Shown in pieces: positions 1 to 5,655 of a stretch of DNA of 6,269 nt. The translations under genes and the position numbers were made by a program. Position 1 is the first letter of the stretch, and each line of letters starts with the position of its first letter. Below the pieces are notes generated by a model. That model was not told where the DNA came from, ran no database searches, and saw only the letters and a program-made list of their open reading frames with translations. Origin of the DNA: Salinibacterium sp. (lineage in GTDB: Bacteria; Actinomycetota; Actinomycetes; Actinomycetales; Microbacteriaceae); the NCBI GenBank assembly GCA_004297555.1, contig SCSV01000360.1:1-6269 (forward strand), written 5' to 3'.

Positions 1-1451
1 GCCTCACCACACACGCCGACTGGCTTGCCTGCTGCTGCCCCGGCGTCACCCAGCATCTTGATCAGACGCAGAACGGCGGGGTGCCAGGGATCCTGGTAGG
101 AAGCAACAGAACCGAGCATGCGGTCCGCGGCGAGCGTGTACTGGGTGAGGTCGTTCGTGCCGATCGACACGAAGTCGGTCACGCGTGCAACCTGGTCGGC
201 CACGAGACCGAGCGATGGCACCTCTGCCATGACGCCCACGGTCTTCAGGCCGAGCTTCTTCGCGGTCGCGACGAACCACTCGCTCTCAGCAGCGTCGGCG
301 ACCATCGGGGCCATGACCCACAGGTCGGCCTTGGATGCTTTCTGCGCCTTCACGAGAGCCGTCAGCTGGTCCTTCATGATCTGCTCGCTCGCACGCAGTG
401 CGCGCAACCCGCGAAGACCAAGGGCCGGGTTCTCTTCCTGAGCGGCGTTAAGGAAGCTCAGGGGCTTGTCGGCACCCGCGTCGAGCGCCCGCACAACAAC
501 CTTGCGACCCGGGAAGTGGCCGAGCAGCTCGGTGTACTCGGTCGTCTGTTCGGCGACCGTCGGAGCGGTGTCGTGGCCGAGGAACATGAACTCGGTGCGG
601 AACAGGCCGACGCCCTCGGCGCCCAGCTCGACGGCCTGAGCCGCGTCCTTCGGCGACCCCAGGTTCGCGAGCAGCGGGATGAGCGTGCCATCCGCGAGCG
701 CACCATCGGTGATTGGGGCTGCAGCGATCGCAGCGCGCTCCGCAAGACGAGCCTCGGCTGCCTTAAGCGCGGCAGCGTTCGGCGACTTCGTGACGACGCC
801 CGGTTCGGCATCCAGGATCACGACGGTGCCGTCTTCGATGTCGAGTGCTCCGGTGACACCGACGATTGCGGGGATCGACTTCGAGCGAGCGAGGATCGCG
901 GTGTGGCTGGTCGGTCCGCCGTCGCGAGTGATGAGGCCGAGAACTTTATTGAGGTCGAGCAGTGCAGTGTCTGCGGGGGCGAGATCCGGGGCGACGAGGA
1001 TGAACGGGGTGTCGCTCTCGGGAACACCGGGCGCGGAAACGCCACGCAGGTGCGCGACGATGCGGTGCGAAACGTCACCCAAATCGGTGGCTCGTTCGGC
1101 CATGTAGCCGCCCATTTCGACGAGCATCTCCTGGAATGCGGCGAAGGCCTCGAACACGGCGCGCTCGCCGGTCTTGCCCGCGTCGATGCGGTCTTTAACG
1201 TCTTCAGCGAGCGTGGGGTCCTGGGCCATCATCGATGCAGCCTCGAGCACGTCTTTGGCCTCGCCACCGGCTTTCTCGCCCTTAGCGATCAGTTCGGCCG
1301 AGACGGCCGCGAGCGAAGCCTGAGTCTTGGCGTACTCGGCTGCGGCATCACCCGAGTGCTGTGCATCTTCGGGATCTGGAAGTGGTTCCGGCATTCGCAG
1401 CACGGGTCCGATTGCGATGCCCCGACCGACTCCTACACCGTGCAAGTCCAT
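1..1451 (-). CDS. ptsI: PTS enzyme I (phosphoenolpyruvate-protein phosphotransferase), C-terminus cut by window edge
   Basis: Cytoplasmic enzyme I takes phosphate from PEP onto a histidine and passes it to HPr, feeding all PTS sugar importers. I translated the minus strand from the ATG at 1451: 483 codons without a stop, still open at the edge. The order is an N-terminal HPr-binding helical region (about 20-140), the phosphohistidine swivel domain (about 150-225) with GGPTSHTAILARS placing the active histidine at 183, then the PEP-binding barrel. Barrel residues match E. coli enzyme I: R285 in LFRTEF, R321 in RALDAGADKP, R347 in LGLRGLR, E410, N433-D434 in GTNDLTQY, R444, and the catalytic C481 in GVCGE. 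Numbering is offset by 11 up to R347 and by 21 after it, so about ten residues are missing relative to E. coli between those points. About 70-75 residues should lie beyond the edge. GAGGA at 1460-1464, 8 nt before the ATG, supports this start. No HPr gene is visible nearby. Confidence 0.97.
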   Translation of the reverse strand, partial: MDLHGVGVGRGIAIGPVLRMPEPLPDPEDAQHSGDAAAEYAKTQASLAAVSAELIAKGEKAGGEAKDVLEAASMMAQDPTLAEDVKDRIDAGKTGERAVFEAFAAFQEMLVEMGGYMAERATDLGDVSHRIVAHLRGVSAPGVPESDTPFILVAPDLAPADTALLDLNKVLGLITRDGGPTSHTAILARSKSIPAIVGVTGALDIEDGTVVILDAEPGVVTKSPNAAALKAAEARLAERAAIAAAPITDGALADGTLIPLLANLGSPKDAAQAVELGAEGVGLFRTEFMFLGHDTAPTVAEQTTEYTELLGHFPGRKVVVRALDAGADKPLSFLNAAQEENPALGLRGLRALRASEQIMKDQLTALVKAQKASKADLWVMAPMVADAAESEWFVATAKKLGLKTVGVMAEVPSLGLVADQVARVTDFVSIGTNDLTQYTLAADRMLGSVASYQDPWHPAVLRLIKMLGDAGAAAGKPVGVCGE

Positions 1452-1459
1452 ACTGTTCG

Positions 1460-1464
1460 TCCTC
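1460..1464 (-). promoter_or_regulatory. Shine-Dalgarno of ptsI
   Basis: GAGGA on the minus strand lies 8 nt before the ATG at 1451. It fixes the ptsI start and contrasts with the divergent gene, which has no comparable site. Confidence 0.7.
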
Positions 1465-1486
1465 TTCGTCGAAATTGCCTCCGGTC

Positions 1487-1492
1487 ATCCTA
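1487..1492 (-). promoter_or_regulatory. Candidate -10 box for ptsI
   Basis: TAGGAT on the minus strand fits the TANNNT -10 pattern common in actinobacteria. It would start transcription near 1480 and give a leader of about 28 nt containing the Shine-Dalgarno. No good -35 is visible: 17 nt upstream reads CAATGA. The call rests on the -10 and its position. Confidence 0.4.
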
Positions 1493-1504
1493 CAGGTTGG
1501 TGAG

Positions 1505-1510
1505 TACTGT
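1505..1510 (+). promoter_or_regulatory. Candidate -10 box for a leaderless yihY transcript
   Basis: TACTGT matches TANNNT and lies 6 nt before the ATG at 1517, so transcription would begin at or next to the start codon. No convincing -35 is seen. The only purine-rich stretch upstream (GGTGAG at 1499-1504) is too far, 12 nt, to be a normal Shine-Dalgarno. Confidence 0.45.
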
Positions 1511-1516
1511 CATTGA

Positions 1517-2434
1517 ATGGGCGTCAAGGTGCGCGTTGCCTCCGTAATCACACGGATCGAGCGGCTAAAACTGGTGCGGGTTCTCCGCTGGCAAGTTGAG
1601 CGCCGCGGACAACTCTTGGCGGCGGGCCTCTCCTATCAAGCGATCTTCGCGGTGTTCGCGGCGATCTGGGTGGGCTTCGCTGTGGCCGGCGCGATCATTC
1701 GCACGCACCCGACCCTCGAAAGCGCGCTTTTCCGGTTTCTGGCGACGAACGTTCCCGGCCTAATCGATGACGGAAGCGGCAAGGGCGCGATCGATCCGAA
1801 GCAATTGCTCGAGGCAGGCATCCTGAATTGGACCGGCGCGATCGCCGCTGGCGCTCTGCTGCTCACCGCGCTCGGCTGGTTGGCTTCCGGTCGCGAGGCA
1901 GTGCGGTCAATGTTCGAACTGCCGCCGGTCGAACGCAACTTCTTTCTGTTGAAACTGCGCGACGTGGTGCTTGCGACCGTCTTCGCCGCGGCCTTCATCG
2001 CGTCGGCCGTGCTCACCGTGATCAGCACGACTGCTCTTCACGCGGTACTCGGAGCCCTCGGCGTTGACACGAGTTCGATCGTCGCTGTGTGGCTCGCGCG
2101 AGCCGTCGGGCTCGCCATCCTGCTCGCCTTGGACACCGTCGTGCTCGCGCTCTTTCTGCGGCTGGTCTCGGAGATCAGGATTCCCTCCCGCTTCCTCTGG
2201 CGGGGTGCGCTACTCGGCGCGCTCGCGATCGGGGTGCTCAAAGTGCTGGGTTCGAGCCTGCTGGGCGGGGCGACGCGCAACCCCCTGCTCGCCTCCTTCG
2301 CGGTGATCATCGGCTTACTGATCTGGTTCAACCTGGTCTCGCAGGTGATCGTCTTGACAGCGGCGTGGATCGAGGTAAGCGCACGCGACGCCGGCGTCAC
2401 CCTCCGCAGGCCGGTTGAGGCCCGCGCGCTCTAG
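1517..2434 (+). CDS. YihY/BrkB-family inner membrane protein
   Basis: A 305-residue polytopic membrane protein of the YihY/virulence factor BrkB family, which was once mislabelled as ribonuclease BN. The family's biochemical role is not settled, so I assign none. A basic N-terminus (residues 1-31, many Arg and Lys) is followed by about six hydrophobic segments: roughly 38-60, 105-124, 148-170, 186-216, 227-248 and 257-286. Family-like marks are the N-terminal LLAAGLSYQAIFAVFAAIW segment and the last helix with GLLIWFNLVSQVIVLTAAW. The C-terminal tail is short and polar. The ATG at 1517 is directly preceded by an in-frame TGA, so it is the earliest possible start; GTG at 1529 is a less likely alternative. 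It is divergent from ptsI and is followed after 9 nt by xth. The family is clear; the function is unknown. Confidence 0.88.
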   Translation: MGVKVRVASVITRIERLKLVRVLRWQVERRGQLLAAGLSYQAIFAVFAAIWVGFAVAGAIIRTHPTLESALFRFLATNVPGLIDDGSGKGAIDPKQLLEAGILNWTGAIAAGALLLTALGWLASGREAVRSMFELPPVERNFFLLKLRDVVLATVFAAAFIASAVLTVISTTALHAVLGALGVDTSSIVAVWLARAVGLAILLALDTVVLALFLRLVSEIRIPSRFLWRGALLGALAIGVLKVLGSSLLGGATRNPLLASFAVIIGLLIWFNLVSQVIVLTAAWIEVSARDAGVTLRRPVEARAL

Positions 2435-2437
2435 AAT
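2432..2437 (+). promoter_or_regulatory. Candidate -10 box for a leaderless xth transcript, overlapping the yihY stop
   Basis: TAGAAT is a near-consensus -10 hexamer ending 6 nt before the xth ATG at 2444, the same spacing as at yihY. Its first three bases are the yihY stop codon. No Shine-Dalgarno precedes xth. A TTGAGG at 2415-2420 is only 11 nt upstream, too close for a normal -35. Confidence 0.45.
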
Positions 2438-2443
2438 CGCTGC

Positions 2444-3289
2444 ATGTCCCGCCCCCTTCGCGTCGCCTCCGTCAACACGAATGGCGTGCGCGCCGCGTTC
2501 CGCAAGGGAATGGGCGAATGGCTGGATGCCCGGGGCGTCGACATCCTCGCGCTGCAAGAGGTGCGGGCATCCACCGAAGACCTCGAGAACCTGCTCGGCA
2601 GCGAGTGGAACATCCTGCACGATGCCGCCACAGCAAAGGGGCGCGCGGGCGTCGCGCTCGCGAGCCGCAACCGCGCATCCATTCACCGTGTCGCCCTGGG
2701 CGCCGATGACTTCGACAGCGCCGGGCGGTGGCTCGAGGCCGACTTCAAGGTCGGCGACCGGGTGATCACGGTCGTCAGCACCTATGTGCACTCCGGCGAG
2801 GTGGACACTCCGAAGCAGGTGGAGAAGTACAAGTTTCTGGACGCGATGACCGAGCGGCTGCCCGCCCTCGCCGCGCATAGCGAGCTCGCCCTCGTCGTGG
2901 GCGACCTCAACGTCGGCCACCGCGAGCTCGACATCAAGAACTGGAAGGGCAACCGCAAGAACGCCGGGTTCCTGCCCATCGAACGCGCCTACTTCGACCG
3001 CTTCTTCGGGCCGCTCGGCGAAACCGTCGAAGGCGTCGACGGTTCGACCGGACCCGGTCTCGGCTGGGTCGACGTCGGACGGCAATGGGCCGGCGAGGTC
3101 GCCGGGCCGTACACCTGGTGGTCGCAGCGCGGCCAGGCTTTCGATACGGATACCGGCTGGCGCATCGACTATCACGTCGCTACCCCCGCACTCGCCGCCA
3201 CCGTTACCAACTACGCCGTTGATCGCGCCGCCGCCTGGGATCAACGCTGGTCGGACCATAGCCCAGTCGTCGTCGATTACGCGATCTGA
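2444..3289 (+). CDS. xth: Exodeoxyribonuclease III / class II AP endonuclease
   Basis: A DNA base-excision-repair enzyme of the exonuclease III (EEP fold) family. It cleaves the backbone 5' of abasic sites and removes 3'-blocking groups and 3'-terminal nucleotides. At 281 residues it is close to the family's usual length (E. coli 268). All the active-site motifs are present in order: N11 in VNTNGVRA, the metal-binding E39 in ALQEV, Y114 in STYVHSGE, D154 and N156 in VVGDLNVGHRELD, the conserved NWKGNRKNAGFLPIE block at 166-180, D242 in GWRIDYHVATP, and D271-H272 in WSDHSPVVVDY. It therefore looks fully active. The ATG at 2444 places the VNTNG strand where the family has it. Its 9-nt gap from the upstream membrane gene would suit co-transcription, but there is no Shine-Dalgarno and a -10-like box sits in the gap. 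Apart from the start signal, nothing is odd. Confidence 0.96.
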   Translation: MSRPLRVASVNTNGVRAAFRKGMGEWLDARGVDILALQEVRASTEDLENLLGSEWNILHDAATAKGRAGVALASRNRASIHRVALGADDFDSAGRWLEADFKVGDRVITVVSTYVHSGEVDTPKQVEKYKFLDAMTERLPALAAHSELALVVGDLNVGHRELDIKNWKGNRKNAGFLPIERAYFDRFFGPLGETVEGVDGSTGPGLGWVDVGRQWAGEVAGPYTWWSQRGQAFDTDTGWRIDYHVATPALAATVTNYAVDRAAAWDQRWSDHSPVVVDYAI

Positions 3290-3330
3290 TCGCACCCCCG
3301 CCGCTTCACTCCCGCTCCGCCCGCTTCTGA

Positions 3331-3336
3331 AAGACT
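3331..3336 (+). promoter_or_regulatory. Candidate extended -10 box for a leaderless trpS transcript
   Basis: AAGACT, one mismatch from TAGACT, ends 7 nt before the trpS ATG and is preceded by TG at 3328-3329, giving an extended -10 arrangement. No Shine-Dalgarno lies between it and the ATG; that stretch is TTGCCCCC-like. It is weaker than the boxes before yihY and xth because the first T is missing. Confidence 0.33.
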
Positions 3337-3343
3337 TGCCCCC

Positions 3344-4351
3344 ATGAGCACCAAGCCCCGCCTGTTTTCCGGCATGCAGCCCTCGGCCGACTCCCTGCAC
3401 ATCGGCAACTACATTGGGGCGCTCCTGCAGTGGAAGGCCATGCAGCTGAGCCACGATGCAATCTTCTGCGTCGTCGACCTGCATGCGATCACGGTGCCGC
3501 AAGACCCCGCGCTGCTGCGCAACCAGACCCGGCGCACCGCCGCGCAGTACATCGCGGCGGGAATCGACCCCGAGGCTTCGATTCTGTTCGTGCAGTCGCA
3601 CGTGGCCGCGCATCCGCAACTCGCTTGGGTGCTCAACAGCATCACCGGTACGGGCGAGGCCAGCCGGATGATTCAGTTCAAAGACAAGGCGGCCAAGCAG
3701 GGTGCCGACGCGGCATCCGTCGGATTGTTCACCTACCCGATTCTGCAGGCCGCGGACATCCTGCTTTATGACACCGCGATCGTGCCGGTCGGCGAAGACC
3801 AGCGCCAGCATCTTGAGCTCACGCGCGACCTCGCGATGCGCTTCAACTCGCGCTTCGGGCCGACCTTCGTTGTGCCCGAGATGCAGATTCTGAAGGAGAC
3901 CGCGAAGGTCTACGACCTGCAGGAGCCGACGGCAAAGATGAGCAAGTCCGCGGCGTCGGAGTCGGGCGTGCTGTGGCTGCTCGATGAGCCCGGCGCGATC
4001 GCCAAGAAGCTCAAATCGGCGGTGACGGATCCCGAGCGCGAGATTCGCTTCGACCGCGAAACCAAGCCAGGGGTGTCGAACCTGCTGACAATCCACTCGG
4101 TGCTGAGCGGGGATTCGATCGCCGAGTTGGAGACACAGTTCGAGGGCAAGGGCTACGGCGACCTGAAAAGCGCGGTCGCCGAGGTCGTGACCGAGACCTT
4201 CGCGCCCATCCGCAGCAAGACACTCGAATTGCTCGACGACCCGGCCGAACTCGACCGCATCCTCGCCGCGAACGCCGACCGCGCAGCGGCGATCGCCGAC
4301 GTGACCCTCGCCAAGGTCTACGACCGCCTGGGTTTCCTGCCCCGCGCCTGA
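3344..4351 (+). CDS. trpS: Tryptophanyl-tRNA synthetase
   Basis: A class I aminoacyl-tRNA synthetase that activates tryptophan with ATP and charges tRNA-Trp in the cytoplasm. At 335 residues it matches the usual bacterial length. The Rossmann signature HIGN is at 19-22 (in DSLHIGNYIGALLQW). The tryptophan and adenylate pocket segments YPILQAADIL (131-140) and PVGEDQRQHLELTRD (148-162) follow, and KMSKS is at 198-202. The C-terminal part, with the conserved KLKSAVTDPE stretch, is the helical anticodon-binding domain; the protein ends in RLGFLPRA. The start at 3344 places FSGMQPSADSLHIGN at the expected N-terminal position. The 54-nt gap after xth is too short for a T-box leader and shows no structure of that kind. 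It is followed by the riboflavin leader, which has its own promoter. There is no sign of a second or divergent TrpS. Confidence 0.98.
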   Translation: MSTKPRLFSGMQPSADSLHIGNYIGALLQWKAMQLSHDAIFCVVDLHAITVPQDPALLRNQTRRTAAQYIAAGIDPEASILFVQSHVAAHPQLAWVLNSITGTGEASRMIQFKDKAAKQGADAASVGLFTYPILQAADILLYDTAIVPVGEDQRQHLELTRDLAMRFNSRFGPTFVVPEMQILKETAKVYDLQEPTAKMSKSAASESGVLWLLDEPGAIAKKLKSAVTDPEREIRFDRETKPGVSNLLTIHSVLSGDSIAELETQFEGKGYGDLKSAVAEVVTETFAPIRSKTLELLDDPAELDRILAANADRAAAIADVTLAKVYDRLGFLPRA

Positions 4352-4363
4352 GCCTCGCGCACT

Positions 4364-4375
4364 CAGGAATTCCTG
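4364..4375. repeat. Perfect 12-bp palindrome just upstream of the riboflavin promoter
   Basis: CAGGAATTCCTG is its own reverse complement. It lies 13 nt after the trpS stop, and its right half covers the region where a -35 for the downstream -10 (4395-4400) would be. It could be an operator for a dimeric repressor or simply chance. A short GCCGC/GCGGC hairpin (4376-4380 with 4384-4388) follows but has no T-tract, so it is not a convincing trpS terminator. Confidence 0.35.
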
Positions 4376-4394
4376 GCCGCAAGGCGGCGTTGGG

Positions 4395-4400
4395 TAGACT
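4395..4400 (+). promoter_or_regulatory. Candidate -10 box of the riboflavin operon
   Basis: TAGACT fits TANNNT well and lies 14 nt before the first base of the FMN aptamer, so transcription would start around 4407, just ahead of the P1 helix. The -35 region is poor: TTCCTG-like at 4370-4375 with a 19-nt spacer. Position relative to the aptamer is the main support. Confidence 0.55.
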
Positions 4401-4414
4401 TGTAAGCAGTAATA

Positions 4415-4550
4415 CGTGCTCCGGGGTCGGTGAAAGTCCGAACCGGCGGTGATAGTCCGCGAGCCTGACGCAAGTCGGGTTGACCTGGTGGAACTCCGGG
4501 ACCGACGGTTATGGCAAGAAATTGCCTCAGTCCGGATGGGAGGATGCACG
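4415..4550 (+). ncRNA. FMN riboswitch (RFN element)
   Basis: A cis-acting leader aptamer that binds flavin mononucleotide and normally lowers expression of the riboflavin genes behind it. P1 closes with CGTGC (4415-4419) pairing to GCACG (4546-4550). Highly conserved RFN blocks follow in order: GGTGAAAGTCCGAACCGGCG (4430-4449), GTGATAGTCCGCGAG (4449-4463), TTGACCTGGTGGAACTCCGG (4480-4499), GACCGACGGTTA (4500-4511) and AGTCCGGATGGGAGGATGC (4529-4547). Two variable stems are visible. CCTGAC/GTCGGG (4464-4469 with 4474-4479) is capped by GCAA, and GGCAA/TTGCC (4513-4517 with 4522-4526) is capped by GAAA, both GNRA tetraloops. All core segments are intact, and ribD follows 82 nt later, which is the expected regulatory target. 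Confidence 0.97.
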
Positions 4551-4552
4551 AG

Positions 4553-4575
4553 TTTCGTCGCACCAAGCGACGAAA
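4553..4575 (+). promoter_or_regulatory. Expression-platform hairpin 1 of the FMN riboswitch
   Basis: TTTCGTCG (4553-4560) pairs perfectly with CGACGAAA (4568-4575) around a 7-nt loop, two bases after the aptamer's P1 helix. The 5' arm could also pair with GACGAAG at 4614-4620 next to the ribD Shine-Dalgarno, so this hairpin may be half of a switch. The hairpin is seen in the sequence; the switching is inference. Confidence 0.6.
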
Positions 4576-4593
4576 TAGGTCGTTCGACCTTTT
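4574..4593 (+). terminator. Possible weak intrinsic terminator in the riboflavin leader
   Basis: AGGTC (4577-4581) pairs with GACCT (4586-4590) around a GTTC loop. The stem extends through one mismatch by AA/TT and is followed by a run of four T (4590-4593). It lies between the riboswitch and ribD, where a premature terminator would be expected. The stem and T-run are short, so it may be a plain hairpin or part of a translational switch instead. Confidence 0.4.
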
Positions 4594-4616
4594 AACCCGG
4601 AGTGGCGTCTTCAGAC

Positions 4617-4624
4617 GAAGAGGA
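4617..4624 (+). promoter_or_regulatory. Shine-Dalgarno of ribD
   Basis: GAAGAGGA lies 8 nt before the ATG at 4633 (GAGG core spacing 9 nt) and decides the start. It can pair locally with TCTTC (4608-4612), and AAGAGG (4618-4623) can pair with CCTTTT (4588-4593) in the terminator-like element, so access to it may be regulated. Confidence 0.75.
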
Positions 4625-4632
4625 CCAACCGG

Positions 4633-5655
4633 ATGACCGCGGCAGGGCACTACGAAGAGGCGATGCGCCGCGCGCTGACCCTCGCCGGGCGCGGGCCCGT
4701 CACCGGCGGAAATCCCCAAGTCGGCTGCATTCTGATTTCCGCCGACGGCACCGTGCTCGCGGAGGGCTGGCACCGGGGCGCCGGAACTCCCCATGCTGAA
4801 GTGGATGCCCTCGCCAAAGTCGCAGGGCGCGCCGACGGTGCCACCGCTGTTGTGACTCTCGAGCCCTGCAACCACACCGGGCGGACCGGACCATGCGCGA
4901 CCGCCCTGATCGAATCCGGCGTCTCGCGAGTCGTGTACGCGGTCTCTGATCCCGACCATCTCGCGGGCGGCGGGGTCGAGCGCCTGCGCGCCGCCGGGAT
5001 CGAGGTCATCGCGGGGGTGCTCGCCGAGGAGGCGACCGAACTTCTGCGCCCCTGGCTTATCGCCGCCCGACTCGGGCGCCCGTTCATCACTGTGAAGTGG
5101 GCATCGAGCCTCGATGGGCGGGTCGCGGCGAGCGACGGCACGAGTCAGTGGGTCACCGGCACGGCATCGCGGCAGCATGTGCACGAGCAACGTGCGCGGC
5201 ACGACGCGATCCTGGTGGGTACCGGCACCGTGCTCGCGGACGATCCGGCCCTCACCGCGCGCGGCGACGGCGGGGAACTGATGCCCACCCAACCCATCGC
5301 CGTCGTCATCGGCGAGCGGGGGGTGCCCGCCGACGCGAAACTTCGGCGGCACCCAGCAGGCCTAATCGAGATCGACAACCGCGATCTGCCCGCAGCCATG
5401 GCGCACCTGTTCGAGCGGGGCATCCGCCGGGTCTTCGTCGAAGGCGGGCCGACGATTGCGAGCGCTTTTGTCACGACCGGCCTCGTGGACGAATACCTCA
5501 TCTACCTTGGCCCGATTCTGCTCGGGGCCGGCAAGCTCGCGCTCGAGAACATCGGCGTCTCGAGCATCCATGAGGCTCGTCCGCTGCGCATCACCTCGGT
5601 TGAGCGACTGGGCGACGATGTGCTCATCGTGGCACGCCCGAAGGAAGGACGGTAA
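4633..5655 (+). CDS. ribD: Bifunctional riboflavin biosynthesis deaminase/reductase RibD
   Basis: Catalyses two successive steps of riboflavin synthesis: zinc-dependent deamination of the pyrimidine made from GTP, then NADPH-dependent reduction of its ribose side chain. At 340 residues it has both usual domains. The N-terminal cytidine-deaminase-like domain (about 5-145) has NPQVGC (27-32), the zinc ligand H54 and proton-shuttle E56 in TPHAEV, and the zinc cysteines C79 and C88 in LEPCNHTGRTGPC. The C-terminal reductase domain (about 150-336) has FITVKWASSLDGRVA (151-165), SQWVTG, HDAILVGTGTVLADDPALTAR (190-210) and the cofactor-site FVEGGPTIASAF (268-279). The deaminase signature has N80 and G87 where many homologues have Ser and Pro; the zinc ligands are kept. 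The start has a strong Shine-Dalgarno. It is the first gene of the FMN-riboswitch operon and overlaps ribE by 1 nt (TAATG), suggesting translational coupling. Confidence 0.97.
   Translation: MTAAGHYEEAMRRALTLAGRGPVTGGNPQVGCILISADGTVLAEGWHRGAGTPHAEVDALAKVAGRADGATAVVTLEPCNHTGRTGPCATALIESGVSRVVYAVSDPDHLAGGGVERLRAAGIEVIAGVLAEEATELLRPWLIAARLGRPFITVKWASSLDGRVAASDGTSQWVTGTASRQHVHEQRARHDAILVGTGTVLADDPALTARGDGGELMPTQPIAVVIGERGVPADAKLRRHPAGLIEIDNRDLPAAMAHLFERGIRRVFVEGGPTIASAFVTTGLVDEYLIYLGPILLGAGKLALENIGVSSIHEARPLRITSVERLGDDVLIVARPKEGR

Noticed and set aside
81..1547. A 488-codon plus-strand open frame opposite ptsI
   Set aside because: The minus strand carries complete, ordered enzyme I motifs through all of this region. 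The plus frame gives a compositionally odd protein with no recognisable motif, as expected for an antisense shadow in high-GC DNA.
1517..2434. Ribonuclease BN activity for the YihY-type protein
   Set aside because: This is an old misassignment of the family. The protein is a multi-span membrane protein and shows no nuclease metal-binding motif.
3290..3343. Possible T-box or tryptophan attenuator before trpS
   Set aside because: The gap is 54 nt, with no T-box motif, no run of Trp codons and no strong hairpin.
4376..4388. GCCGC-AAG-GCGGC hairpin as the trpS terminator
   Set aside because: The stem is only five pairs with a three-base loop and is followed by GTTGGG rather than a T-run.
2315..4549. 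A 744-codon minus-strand open frame opposite xth, trpS and part of the riboswitch
   Set aside because: It runs antisense to two genes with full catalytic motifs and into a structured RNA, and its translation resembles no protein family. Long shadow frames arise where sense codons end in G or C.
4363..5352. A 329-codon minus-strand open frame opposite the riboswitch and ribD
   Set aside because: It crosses a conserved FMN aptamer and the RibD deaminase and reductase motifs, so it is a shadow of ribD.
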